This document shows, in pieces, positions 9,214 through 19,102 of a DNA stretch of 60,827 bases (the first letter of the stretch is position 1; every line of letters starts with the position of its first letter). The notes beneath the pieces were generated by a model. The model saw only the letters and a list, made by a program, of their open reading frames with translations. It was not told the DNA's origin and ran no database searches. A program made the position numbers and the translations under genes. The DNA is from Gammaproteobacteria bacterium (GTDB lineage: Bacteria; Pseudomonadota; Gammaproteobacteria; Arenicellales; UBA868), in NCBI GenBank assembly GCA_014239255.1, contig JAAZZE010000007.1:1-60827 (forward strand). Direction: 5' to 3'.

Positions 9214-10152
9214 TCAGCCATTAATAGTGCTGTCGAGGTGGCCGGAAAAGCCCGGCGCCATCATATCGAGGAACTGGCGTGCTGGTGGCGAAAGATATTT
9301 ACGTTTTCGCAGCACTACGCCGTAACTGCGATTTGGAAAGAAACGGTCGAGCGGTATCTGGGAAACTTTTTCGTCACCTTCGAGGCAGATGGCGGTGACG
9401 ATGGAAATGCCCAAGCCTAACTCGACATATTTCTTGATGACTTCCCATCCGCCAGCTTCGAGCGTAACCGAATAATCGACTTGGTGCTGAGCGAAAACCA
9501 TTTCAACCAGTCGCCAGGTTGCGAGGTGACGCGGGGGTAGAATCAGGCCGTACGGACCAATGTCTTGCAGTTTGATGCTGGCGGCACGCTTGCCCGCGAG
9601 GGGGTGATCCAGTGGCGTGATCAGCATAGTTTTGAAATCAAAAATCGGCCGGTAACTGACATCCTCGGGAACCTCGAGCATGGAACCCACAGCAAAGTCC
9701 GCCTCGTCGGCGCGGAGCATCGCCATGCCATCCCGGCCAGTTACGTTATGCAATTTGATTCGTACTCCGGGATAGGCGTTGGCAAAAAGTTTGATCGGCT
9801 CTGGTAACAGGTAAAGAATAGTGGACTCACCCGCTGCAATATTGATCTCACCAGAATTGAGGTTACCTAATTCACTGGCAAAGGAATCGGCAATACCGTC
9901 AATACCCTGTACCAGCGGCTGGGCCAGCTCGAGCAGGGCTTCTCCCTGGGACGTTAGGCGGATTCTCGGCCCGCGACGCTCAAAAAGCTCCACGTCGAGC
10001 TCACGCTCAAGAGCCTGAACCTGCAAAGATACTGAAGGTTGGCTCAAGAACAATTGCTCAGCGGCTCGAGAGATGCTGCCAAGGCGAGCGGCATAACAAA
10101 AAGCGCGTAACTGTTTGAGACGATTCTGCTTGTAGTACGGTGGTGCGCTCAT
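9214..10152 (-). CDS. LysR-family transcriptional regulator (CysB-like), divergent from aceA
   Basis: A 312-residue LysR regulator. The winged helix-turn-helix occupies about residues 10-70 (LRAFCYAARLGSISRAAEQL, then SQPSVSLQVQALE). The rest is a LysR substrate-binding domain beginning at about 95 (SGEINIAAGESTILYLLP). The domain style resembles CysB/Cbl-type members. It faces isocitrate lyase across 235 bp containing an inverted repeat (10208-10230), the classical arrangement for a regulator that controls itself and its neighbour. Control of aceA and the identity of the effector are inferences. Confidence 0.93.
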   Translation of the reverse strand: MSAPPYYKQNRLKQLRAFCYAARLGSISRAAEQLFLSQPSVSLQVQALERELDVELFERRGPRIRLTSQGEALLELAQPLVQGIDGIADSFASELGNLNSGEINIAAGESTILYLLPEPIKLFANAYPGVRIKLHNVTGRDGMAMLRADEADFAVGSMLEVPEDVSYRPIFDFKTMLITPLDHPLAGKRAASIKLQDIGPYGLILPPRHLATWRLVEMVFAQHQVDYSVTLEAGGWEVIKKYVELGLGISIVTAICLEGDEKVSQIPLDRFFPNRSYGVVLRKRKYLSPPARQFLDMMAPGFSGHLDSTING

Positions 10153-10207
10153 GACTTTAGGATACCTTCAGTCGGTGCGTTGGCAGATCCTATAATAGGG
10201 TAGGGTA

Positions 10208-10230
10208 ATAATTAATATTGAAATAATTAT
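10208..10230. promoter_or_regulatory. Candidate operator between LysR gene and aceA
   Basis: ATAATTA at 10208-10214 and its exact reverse complement TAATTAT at 10224-10230 form a 7-9-7 interrupted dyad in an AT-rich part of the divergent intergenic region. LysR proteins typically bind such spaced dyads. The assignment is by position and symmetry only. Confidence 0.4.
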
Positions 10231-10387
10231 ATTGTCAAATGCTCGAATAGAGTCGACACTTTGTGCGTGGTCAGGCCAATTAACGTTTGTGCCTGAAATT
10301 TAGGTGAAAACATGCTGATTCTTATAGTCATAAATACATACATAGTTAGTGGTTATTAAGCATCAACATCAAGAGGTTAAACGAACG

Positions 10388-11677
10388 ATGGTAGATCAGA
10401 GCAAGGATACGAAATTCCTGGAAACGGATTGGATGGATAATCCGCGTTGGAACGGTGTCAAGCGCGACTATACGGCTGCTGATGTGGTGCGTCTGCGTGG
10501 TTCGGTGCATATCGAGCACAGCCTGGCACGCCTGGGGGCCGAAAAACTATGGCGTCGGCTCAATACTGACGATTACGTGCCTACCCTCGGCGCACTGACC
10601 GGCGGTCAGGCGGTTCAGCAGGTCAAGGCCGGGGTCAAGGCGATTTATCTGTCAGGCTGGCAGGTTGCGGCTGATGCCAATATCGCCGATACGATGTACC
10701 CCGACCAGTCACTTTATCCTGTTAACTCGGTCCCCGCTGTCGTGCGCCGAATTAATAACTCTTTCAAACGCGCCGATGAGATTCAGGTTGCGTCTGGCAA
10801 GGGCGATGTCGATTATTTTGTACCCATCATCGCTGATGCTGAAGCCGGTTTTGGTGGCGTGCTTAACGCGTTTGAACTGATGAAAGGAATGATCGAGGCT
10901 GGTGCCGGCGGTGTGCATTTCGAGGATCAACTCGCATCAGTGAAAAAATGCGGCCATATGGGTGGCAAAGTACTTGTCCCTACCCAGGAAGCGATCCAGA
11001 AGCTGGTCGCGGCCCGTCTGGCAGCAGATGTATGTGGCGTGCCCACGGTGCTGTTGGCCCGCACCGATGCCAATGCGGCTGCGCTTCTCACCTCAGATGT
11101 GGATGAACGTGATCGTAGTTTTGTTACCGGTGAGCGTACCAGCGAGGGGTTTTATGTGACCCGCGCCGGCCTTGACCAAGCGATCGCGCGCGGTCTTGCC
11201 TACGCTCCGTATGCCGACCTTATCTGGTGTGAGACCGCGGTACCGGATCTGGACGAGGCACGCCGTTTTGCCGATGCAATCCATGAACAGTTCCCCGACC
11301 AATTGCTGGCATATAACTGTTCGCCATCGTTCAATTGGAAAAAGAACCTTGATGACGCCACGATTGCAAAGTTTCAGCGCGAACTAGGAGCTATGGGCTA
11401 CAAGTATCAGTTCATCACGCTCGCCGGGATACACAATATGTGGTATCACATGTTCGACCTCACCCACGAGTACGTGCGCAACGGTATGACCGCATACGTC
11501 GAAATGGTACAGGAGCGCGAGTTTGCTGCCTCGAAGCGAGGCTACACTTTTGCCAGTCATCAAGCCGAGGTAGGGGCTGGGTATTTCGATGACGTGACCA
11601 ACGTGATTCAAGGTGGCAGGTCCTCGGTAACGGCTATGACTGGCTCGACTGAAGAGGAGCAGTTCGCGACCGGCTAA
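10388..11677 (+). CDS. aceA: Isocitrate lyase
   Basis: Cleaves isocitrate to glyoxylate and succinate, the first glyoxylate-shunt step. The catalytic-cysteine loop KKCGHMGGK is present, as are GWQVAADAN and the metal/substrate segment [10 protein letters not shown]. Start: ATG 10388, with AGAGG eleven bases upstream and an E. coli-like length of 429; an in-frame GTG at 10349 would add 13 poorly conserved residues. It is a single-gene unit: a terminator hairpin follows at 11729, and no malate synthase or aceK adjoins. It competes for isocitrate with the CBS-fused dehydrogenase at 2.5-4.2 kb, which makes the nearby LysR regulator relevant. Confidence 0.97.
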   Translation: MVDQSKDTKFLETDWMDNPRWNGVKRDYTAADVVRLRGSVHIEHSLARLGAEKLWRRLNTDDYVPTLGALTGGQAVQQVKAGVKAIYLSGWQVAADANIADTMYPDQSLYPVNSVPAVVRRINNSFKRADEIQVASGKGDVDYFVPIIADAEAGFGGVLNAFELMKGMIEAGAGGVHFEDQLASVKKCGHMGGKVLVPTQEAIQKLVAARLAADVCGVPTVLLARTDANAAALLTSDVDERDRSFVTGERTSEGFYVTRAGLDQAIARGLAYAPYADLIWCETAVPDLDEARRFADAIHEQFPDQLLAYNCSPSFNWKKNLDDATIAKFQRELGAMGYKYQFITLAGIHNMWYHMFDLTHEYVRNGMTAYVEMVQEREFAASKRGYTFASHQAEVGAGYFDDVTNVIQGGRSSVTAMTGSTEEEQFATG

Positions 11678-11728
11678 TCCAATTTAGTGGGCTGTCAGGG
11701 TTCCACTTTCGTACGTTAGTGAAAAAAC

Positions 11729-11769
11729 AAAACCGGCAACAGGGTAACCTGCTGCTGGTTTTCTGTTTT
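11729..11769 (+). terminator. Rho-independent terminator after aceA
   Basis: A 15-bp stem with 13 matches (AAAACCGGCAACAGG against CCTGCTGCTGGTTTT), a GTAA loop, then a T-rich tract. It lies 52 bp after the aceA stop and before clpS. Confidence 0.75.
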
Positions 11770-11872
11770 AATAGGGTTTAATGGCCGCTGCATCGGGCCT
11801 TGAGAAAAGGCTACTATTGACCCTATATTAGTCACAACAGCAATAGATTTACGGCACACTTGCCGGGTAACA

Positions 11873-12193
11873 ATGAGCGAGCGTAAAGACATCCAGCGAA
11901 CCAGTGGCACCTCAGTCGAGGAAGCCGAGCCTCGGCTAAAAAAACCGCGCCTGTTCCGTGTGCTACTGGTTAACGACGACTACACACCCATGGAGTTTGT
12001 AGTCACTGTGCTGCAGCGAATCTTCCGTCTCGCCCAGGAACAGGCGGTCCAAGTCATGCTAAAAGTACACACTGAAGGGTCTGGTGTCTGCGGGGTTTTC
12101 ACGGCCGAGGTGGCCGAGACTCGGGTGCGCGAAGTGTTGAATTTTGCTCGCGAGAACAAACACCCACTGCAGTGCACGATGGAGTCCGAGTAA
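11873..12193 (+). CDS. clpS: ATP-dependent Clp protease adaptor ClpS
   Basis: A 106-residue N-end-rule adaptor that delivers substrates to ClpAP. The signature LVNDDYTPMEFVV is present, followed by helices ending in the EGSGVCGVFTAEVAETR region; a charged, disordered N-terminal tail of about 25 residues precedes the fold, as in E. coli ClpS. clpA begins 5 bp after its stop, so the two form an operon. ATG at 11873 gives the normal length. Confidence 0.97.
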   Translation: MSERKDIQRTSGTSVEEAEPRLKKPRLFRVLLVNDDYTPMEFVVTVLQRIFRLAQEQAVQVMLKVHTEGSGVCGVFTAEVAETRVREVLNFARENKHPLQCTMESE

Positions 12194-12198
12194 GCGCT

Positions 12199-14457
12199 AT
12201 GCTTTCAAGCGAACTCGAATCTTCTCTTAACAGTGCGATCCAGACTGCCCGTGATGCACGCCATCAATACATCACGGTAGAACACCTGCTGGCCGCGTTG
12301 CTGGATAATCCCCCGGCAGCCAAGGCGATACGAGCCTGCGGTGCCGAAGTAAGGGGCTTGCGCGAAAAACTCGAGGAATTTCTCGACGAGTATGTACCTG
12401 TGCTGAGCGAGGAAGAGGATATTGATCCGCAGCCGGCATTGGGTTTTCAGCGTGTGATTCAGCGCGCCATTTTGCACGTGCAAAGTTCAGGCAAGCGTGA
12501 GGTTACCGGCACCAACGTACTGATCGCGATGTTTGCCGAGAAGGATTCTCATGCAGTGTATTTTCTGGGCGAAGAGGGCGTGTCGCGCTTCGATATTGTC
12601 AATTATGTTTCCCACGGTATTGCCCACAGAGGCGATACGCCACGTGAATTGCCGTCGCCCAGTGAGCAGGACGATGATGAGGACAGCGATGAGGAGTACC
12701 AGAGCGCATTGGCTGTGTTTGCCGTCAACCTCAATGAGCAGGCTATCGCGGGTAAGATCGATCCGTTGATTGGTCGTTCACGTGAAATCGATCGCACCAT
12801 GCAAATCTTGTGCCGGCGACGCAAGAACAACCCGCTTTATGTAGGTGAGGCAGGTGTTGGCAAAACCGCTATTGCTGAAGGTCTGGCACGCAAGATTGTC
12901 GAGGGCCAAGTTCCCGAGGCGCTGATCGATAGCACTATCTACGCACTGGATCTGGGCGCTTTGCTTGCAGGCACCAAGTACCGCGGTGATTTTGAACAAC
13001 GCCTGAAAGCGGTCCTGGCAGATCTTGAAGAAGCCGAGGGTGCGGTATTGTTCATCGACGAGATCCATACCGTGATTGGTGCGGGCGCTGCCTCAGGCGG
13101 AGCTATGGACGCGTCCAATTTGCTAAAGCCTATGTTGGCGTCTGGTGATGTCCGGTGTATCGGGTCAACAACCTATCAGGAATACCGGGGGATATTCGAG
13201 AAGGATCGCGCATTGTCCCGACGTTTCCAGAAGGTCGATGTGCTCGAACCCAGTGTCGAGGAAACCGTCGAGATACTGCGCGGCTTAAAAACTGAGTTCG
13301 AAAAATATCATAGCGTGCGTTACACCGCGCCGGCATTACGCACCGCCGCCGAGCTTTCTGCGCGGTATATCAATGATCGCCATCTGCCAGACAAGGCCAT
13401 AGATGTCATTGATGAAGCCGGCGCCCAGGCGCGCCTCGCACCTGCCTCCAAGCGCAAGAAAACGGTCGGCGTGTCTGATATCGAACGCGTGGTTTCAAAG
13501 ATGGCACGGATTCCGCCAAAGACTGTGAGTGCCACCGATAAAGATGTGTTGCGAACTCTGGAGGGTGATCTTAAGCGCGTGGTTTTTGGTCAGGATATCG
13601 CCATTGGTGCGTTGGTCAGCGCGATCAAACTATCACGCTCGGGCCTGGGCAATCCTGACCGGCCCATTTCATCTTTTTTGTTCTCAGGCCCGACGGGCGT
13701 GGGCAAAACCGAGGTGACCCGCCAGCTCGCCCTCACCCTGGGTATTGAGTTGGTTCGCTTTGACATGTCTGAGTATATGGAGCGCCATACCGTCTCACGT
13801 TTAATTGGCGCACCGCCAGGCTATGTGGGTTTTGATCAGGGCGGGCTGTTGACTGAGGCGATCACCCAGAATCCACATGCGGTGTTGCTTCTTGATGAGG
13901 TCGAAAAAGCCCACCCCGATGTTTTCAACCTGTTACTACAGGTTATGGACTACGGCACTTTGACTGATAACAACGGGCGCAAAGCAGATTTTCGCAACGT
14001 GATTATCGTGATGACGACTAACGCCGGCGCTACCCAGATGGCGCGGGGCTCGGTAGGCTTTGTCACCCAAGATCACAGTACCGATGACACTGAAGTGATC
14101 AACAAATTGTTTACACCGGAATTTCGTAACCGGCTTGATTCGATTATCCGCTTTGGCGCCCTTGATGAGCAGACCATCGCGCACGTTGTCGACAAGTTTA
14201 TCCTTCAGCTGGAGAGTCAACTGGCCGACAAACATGTTGCACTGCAGTTTGATAGCAGCGCCCGTCAGTGGCTAGCGCGGCATGGTCACGATGTCACGAT
14301 GGGAGCTCGACCCATGGCGCGGTTAATCCGCGAACGTATTAACCAGGCATTGGCGGAGGAACTGCTGTTTGGAGAGCTTGCATCGGGCGGCAGCGTACGT
14401 GTTTATGAAAAAGACGATGACCTGGCTTTCGAGATAGACCCCCCCGTTCGTCACTGA
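12199..14457 (+). CDS. clpA: ATP-dependent Clp protease ATP-binding subunit ClpA
   Basis: A hexameric AAA+ unfoldase that feeds substrates to ClpP in the cytoplasm. The N-terminal repeat domain starts ELESSLNSAIQTARDARHQY. The first AAA module has Walker A GEAGVGKT and Walker B FIDEIH; the second has GPTGVGKTE and LLLDEVEKAHP. The acidic linker between N-domain and D1 (EQDDDEDSDEEY) is typical. ATG 12199, 5 bp after clpS, is the correct start by comparison with E. coli (MLNQELELSLN); a GTG 27 bp upstream overlaps clpS. The product has 752 residues against 758 in E. coli. Confidence 0.98.
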   Translation: MLSSELESSLNSAIQTARDARHQYITVEHLLAALLDNPPAAKAIRACGAEVRGLREKLEEFLDEYVPVLSEEEDIDPQPALGFQRVIQRAILHVQSSGKREVTGTNVLIAMFAEKDSHAVYFLGEEGVSRFDIVNYVSHGIAHRGDTPRELPSPSEQDDDEDSDEEYQSALAVFAVNLNEQAIAGKIDPLIGRSREIDRTMQILCRRRKNNPLYVGEAGVGKTAIAEGLARKIVEGQVPEALIDSTIYALDLGALLAGTKYRGDFEQRLKAVLADLEEAEGAVLFIDEIHTVIGAGAASGGAMDASNLLKPMLASGDVRCIGSTTYQEYRGIFEKDRALSRRFQKVDVLEPSVEETVEILRGLKTEFEKYHSVRYTAPALRTAAELSARYINDRHLPDKAIDVIDEAGAQARLAPASKRKKTVGVSDIERVVSKMARIPPKTVSATDKDVLRTLEGDLKRVVFGQDIAIGALVSAIKLSRSGLGNPDRPISSFLFSGPTGVGKTEVTRQLALTLGIELVRFDMSEYMERHTVSRLIGAPPGYVGFDQGGLLTEAITQNPHAVLLLDEVEKAHPDVFNLLLQVMDYGTLTDNNGRKADFRNVIIVMTTNAGATQMARGSVGFVTQDHSTDDTEVINKLFTPEFRNRLDSIIRFGALDEQTIAHVVDKFILQLESQLADKHVALQFDSSARQWLARHGHDVTMGARPMARLIRERINQALAEELLFGELASGGSVRVYEKDDDLAFEIDPPVRH

Positions 14458-14532
14458 GGGAGCCTTGCTGCAGCGCGAGCGCTTTAGCTTTATGGTTGTT
14501 GTTTGGGTCAACGACGTTGCCAGGGCAATTGT

Positions 14533-14919
14533 ATGATTCGCAGAATTCAACCAAAATCAGTGCCTCGCTCGAGCGCACCCTTTAGCCAGGTTGTCATTGA
14601 CGATCGTTACGCATACCTGGCGGGACTGGTGGCTGCCGATCTTCCAGCTGGAAGAATAGCTCTGGGAGATCCAGCGCTTGAAACCGAGGTTGTCATGCAG
14701 GTGATCGTCGATATCCTGGATGAGCTTGGGCTGGGGTGCATGGATATCGTCCGTGCTGATGTTCATCTTTCAAGCCTTGACGATTTTGACGTGATGGATA
14801 GCGTTTATCGACGCTTTTTCGAAAGAGATAATTATCCAGCCCGGACAACGACCGAGTCTCCACGGTTGTTCGGCGACTCGAAGGTAGAGATTACTGTTCA
14901 GGCTCGGTTGAAAGACTGA
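14533..14919 (+). CDS. RidA/YjgF-family protein
   Basis: A 128-residue Rid protein. Archetypal members form trimers and hydrolyse reactive enamine/imine intermediates released by PLP enzymes. The arginine that holds the substrate carboxylate in RidA-type proteins is retained (Arg104 in YPAR, followed by SKVEITVQA). However, the N-terminal half departs from canonical RidA (for example LPAGRIALGDPALETEV), so it may belong to a side branch. ATG 14533 gives the standard length; a frame start 30 bases upstream has no support. It lies 75 bp after clpA, convergent with purN. Confidence 0.85.
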   Translation: MIRRIQPKSVPRSSAPFSQVVIDDRYAYLAGLVAADLPAGRIALGDPALETEVVMQVIVDILDELGLGCMDIVRADVHLSSLDDFDVMDSVYRRFFERDNYPARTTTESPRLFGDSKVEITVQARLKD

Positions 14920-14929
14920 AGAAAGCCTC

Positions 14930-15613
14930 CTAGATATTGTCAGGAACTAACACAGGCATTCCATCCAGCATGGCCCGCCCATCACTTAAGCGTAACCGGC
15001 CCTTTGCAAACCAGGCGATCGCCTGCGGGTAGATCTGGTGCTCCACAGCCTGCACTCGTTGTGCCAGAGTCTCGGGCGTATCGTGTGGCTCAACTGGGAC
15101 ATGTCCCTGAATGAGGATCGGCCCGCCGTCGAGTTCTGCGGTTACAAAATGTACACTTGCCCCATGGGTTTTTGCCCCGTCGGCCAGAGCGCGTTGATGG
15201 GTATCGAGGCCAGGATAAAGGGGAAGCAGGGAAGGGTGGATGTTCAACATAGCCCCTAGGTACCGTTCGACAAAATCTTGCCCCAGGATACGCATAAACC
15301 CGGCCAGGACAATAAGATCGGGGCTGAAACTATCGATCAGATCTATCATCGCTGAATCAAAATCCACTCGCTGTTGGAAATCACGATGATCGAGGCAATG
15401 AGTTGGAATACCGGCTTCGCGTGCCCGGGTTAGGCCATAGGCATCAGCTTGATTGCTAATCACTGCAGCCACTTGGGCCGAAATGGATCCGTCGGCACAG
15501 CGGTCGATGATGGCCTGCAGGTTGCTGCCAGTGCCGCTGATCAGTACCACGAGCCGGCACTTGACCGGGGGTTCAGTCAAAGACAATGCCTCGGCCGCCG
15601 GCCTGCACCTCAC
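14930..15613 (-). CDS. purN: Phosphoribosylglycinamide formyltransferase PurN
   Basis: Transfers the formyl group of 10-formyl-THF to GAR in purine synthesis. The N-terminal core [16 protein letters not shown] is followed by the catalytic segment [15 protein letters not shown] (Asn and His) and, near the C-terminus, the [12 protein letters not shown] loop containing the catalytic aspartate. The start is uncertain: a GTG at 15613 gives 227 residues and a 41-bp overlap with purM, while TTG codons near 15586-15580 would shorten the overlap and better match the E. coli N-terminus. purM-purN overlap and are translationally coupled, as usual. Confidence 0.96.
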   Translation of the reverse strand: MRCRPAAEALSLTEPPVKCRLVVLISGTGSNLQAIIDRCADGSISAQVAAVISNQADAYGLTRAREAGIPTHCLDHRDFQQRVDFDSAMIDLIDSFSPDLIVLAGFMRILGQDFVERYLGAMLNIHPSLLPLYPGLDTHQRALADGAKTHGASVHFVTAELDGGPILIQGHVPVEPHDTPETLAQRVQAVEHQIYPQAIAWFAKGRLRLSDGRAMLDGMPVLVPDNI

Positions 15614-16616
15614 CCAATCGGTATACCGTCTCTCCGCTGGCCTTCAGCATTTCGTGGGCTTGAGCGGCCGTATCCGAAGACACAATGATGACCAGGCCAA
15701 TACCGCAGTTAAAGGTCCGTAGCATTTCGGTATCATCAATCGAGCCCTCGGATTGCAGCCACTGGAAAATCTCTGGTCGAGGCCAGGCCGTAGCATCGAT
15801 TCGGCAATCGCAGTTGTCTGGCAGTATCCGTGGAATATTGCCGGGCAGTCCGCCGCCGGTGATGTGGGCAATGCCGTGTATTGGCACTGCCTTAAGCAAG
15901 GCCAAGATGGGGCGCACATAGATCCGTGTCGGTGCTAACAGCGCTTCGCCCAGTGTTGTTTCACCTATAGGCTGGTCCAGTGTGGCGCTACTTCGCTCGA
16001 GTACTGCGCGTGCGAGGGAATAGCCATTCGAGTGAAGACCACTCGACGCCAGGCCCAGTACCTGGTCGCCGGCGCGGATGTGACTGCCATCAATGATCTG
16101 ATCTTTTTCGACCACGCCAACGCAAAAACCGGCAAGATCATAGTCACCCGGCGAATACATCCCGGGCATCTCGGCTGTTTCTCCACCAATCAGCGCGGCG
16201 CCGGCCGTCTCGCAGCCGCTAGCAATACCAGCGATGACAGATTGCGCATGTTCAGGTGACAGACTGCCAGTAGCGAAGTAGTCCAGGAAGTAAAGAGGTT
16301 CGGCGCCGAGAACCAGTACGTCATTGACACACATGGCGACCAAATCGATGCCGATAGTGTCGTGGCGGTCGAGGATGACGGCAAGTTTCAATTTGGTGCC
16401 GACCCCGTCGGTACCTGAGACCAGGACAGGTCGGCGATAACGATCGATAGGCAATTCAAAAAGTCCGCCAAAGCCGCCGATATTGCCCAGGCATTCGGGT
16501 CGCTGTGTTTTTTGAACCAGAGGTTTGATGCGCTCGACCAGGCTTTCACCGGCCTTAATATCGACACCCGCATCGCGGTAGGTTAAAGGTCGGTCATTGG
16601 GATGGGACACGTGCAA
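15573..16616 (-). CDS. purM: Phosphoribosylformylglycinamidine cyclo-ligase (AIR synthetase) PurM
   Basis: Closes the imidazole ring using ATP. Conserved segments: [20 protein letters not shown] at the start, RRP-like [31 protein letters not shown], and [10 protein letters not shown]. The reading begins at a TTG (16616); GTG at 16610 is an equally good start because no clear ribosome site separates them. About 345 residues is the family norm. It heads the purMN operon and is divergent from the CDP-alcohol phosphatidyltransferase gene. Confidence 0.97.
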   Translation of the reverse strand: MHVSHPNDRPLTYRDAGVDIKAGESLVERIKPLVQKTQRPECLGNIGGFGGLFELPIDRYRRPVLVSGTDGVGTKLKLAVILDRHDTIGIDLVAMCVNDVLVLGAEPLYFLDYFATGSLSPEHAQSVIAGIASGCETAGAALIGGETAEMPGMYSPGDYDLAGFCVGVVEKDQIIDGSHIRAGDQVLGLASSGLHSNGYSLARAVLERSSATLDQPIGETTLGEALLAPTRIYVRPILALLKAVPIHGIAHITGGGLPGNIPRILPDNCDCRIDATAWPRPEIFQWLQSEGSIDDTEMLRTFNCGIGLVIIVSSDTAAQAHEMLKASGETVYRLGEVQAGGRGIVFD

Positions 16617-16742
16617 TATCGCCCGGAAGTAGTCAAGGGCTTATGGTATCTTATGTCTGACCGGGAACGGGGATCTCCAGGCGCCAACGTCTGGTGCTGA
16701 CATCTTCTTAAACTCGGATTCTATCTAAACCCGGGTGTATTT

Positions 16743-17312
16743 TTGCTTCATCAACTTCCTAATCTTCTGACCCTGGCGCGTATCGGTGCTGTGCCGGTAT
16801 TGATCCTTTTCCTGCATGACGGCCGGTATGCCCCGGCGCTGGTGGTCTTTCTGGCCGCGGGTATCACCGATGGCCTGGATGGCTGGATCGCCAAGCGCTT
16901 TGGCTATGTCACTCGCCTCGGTGCAATTCTCGATCCACTGGCAGACAAAATGCTCATCGTCAGTACCTACATCATGCTGGTATTGGCGGGGGATATCCCG
17001 TTCTGGGTGCTTTTGCTGATTGGTTTTCGTGACCTTGGCATCATTGGTGGTGTACTGGTCTTGCAGACACTGCATGGCGACGTGCAAATGCGCCCAAGCC
17101 CGGTTAGTAAGCTGAACACCTTCTTGCAGATTTCCCTGGTGGTGCTGATCATGGTTGAGCGTATCGATCTACTTGCTTTGCCTGTACTCACCGAGATCTT
17201 GCTATGGCTGGTAGTAGCAACCACTTTGGTCAGTGCGTTCCACTATGTTTATTTCTGGTTTATTCGCCCAGACCCCAGCGCCGAGCGCTCATCAATTAGG
17301 ACAGATCATTGA
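16743..17312 (+). CDS. CDP-alcohol phosphatidyltransferase family membrane protein (PgsA-like)
   Basis: A 189-residue inner-membrane enzyme with about six hydrophobic helices. The CDP-alcohol signature D-x2-D-G-x2-A-R-x8-G-x3-D-x3-D is seen as DGLDGWIAKRFGYVTRLG followed by AILDPLADK. All metal-binding aspartates are present, but the Arg of the AR pair is Lys, with Arg next to it. Members join a CDP-activated lipid to an alcohol; phosphatidylglycerophosphate synthase is the closest general match. Translation appears to begin at TTG 16743, with no strong ribosome site. hda starts 8 bp after its stop. This pgsA-like/hda pairing opposite purMN is familiar from other gammaproteobacteria. Confidence 0.85.
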   Translation: MLHQLPNLLTLARIGAVPVLILFLHDGRYAPALVVFLAAGITDGLDGWIAKRFGYVTRLGAILDPLADKMLIVSTYIMLVLAGDIPFWVLLLIGFRDLGIIGGVLVLQTLHGDVQMRPSPVSKLNTFLQISLVVLIMVERIDLLALPVLTEILLWLVVATTLVSAFHYVYFWFIRPDPSAERSSIRTDH

Positions 17313-17320
17313 CGGACGTT

Positions 17321-18633
<1,313 letters not shown>

Positions 18634-18975
18634 TCAGAGGATCTCCAGTACCTGTTCTGGCGGTCGCCCGATCGCTGCCCGGCCGTTGTTGACGACAATG
18701 GGACGCTGCAGCAGGATCGGATGATCAACCATCGCCTGTAGCAGTTGCGCATCATCGGCTTGTGCCAGATTCATTTCTCGGAACGGTGCTTCACCGGGGC
18801 GTATCATGTCCATAACCGAACACCCCAGCAAAGTCTGCAGTTTCTTGAGCGTCTCCTGGGTCGGTGGGTTTTCCAGATAGTCAATAATTTGGGGCTCAAG
18901 GCCACGTTCGCGCACCAGAGCCAGGGTTGCTCGAGATTTTGAGCAGCGGGGGTTGTGGTACAGCATAACTGGCAT
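18634..18975 (-). CDS. ArsC-family reductase (arsenate reductase-like, glutaredoxin-coupled)
   Basis: A 113-residue thioredoxin-fold protein beginning MPVMLYHNPRCSKSRATL. The active-site cysteine is in the HNPRCSKSR loop. The arginine-containing RPIVVNNGRAAIGRPPE C-terminal segment matches the ArsC branch. Length fits ArsC (about 115-140). The start at ATG 18975 is supported by GGAG six bases upstream; the frame stays open far upstream but with low-complexity sequence antisense to the lipoprotein gene. Arsenate reduction is the usual role, yet no arsB, arsR or acr3 gene lies nearby. Confidence 0.88.
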   Translation of the reverse strand: MPVMLYHNPRCSKSRATLALVRERGLEPQIIDYLENPPTQETLKKLQTLLGCSVMDMIRPGEAPFREMNLAQADDAQLLQAMVDHPILLQRPIVVNNGRAAIGRPPEQVLEIL

Positions 18976-19102
18976 GATCTTCTCCATGATTTTCTTGACA
19001 GAATGAGGGGTCGAAGGTAAATTGCCCCAGATAAACTGGCCCGTAAACATAGGGGCTAAGGTACCTGATTTTATACGCAAACCTCCCACAGAGAGCGACC
19101 CG

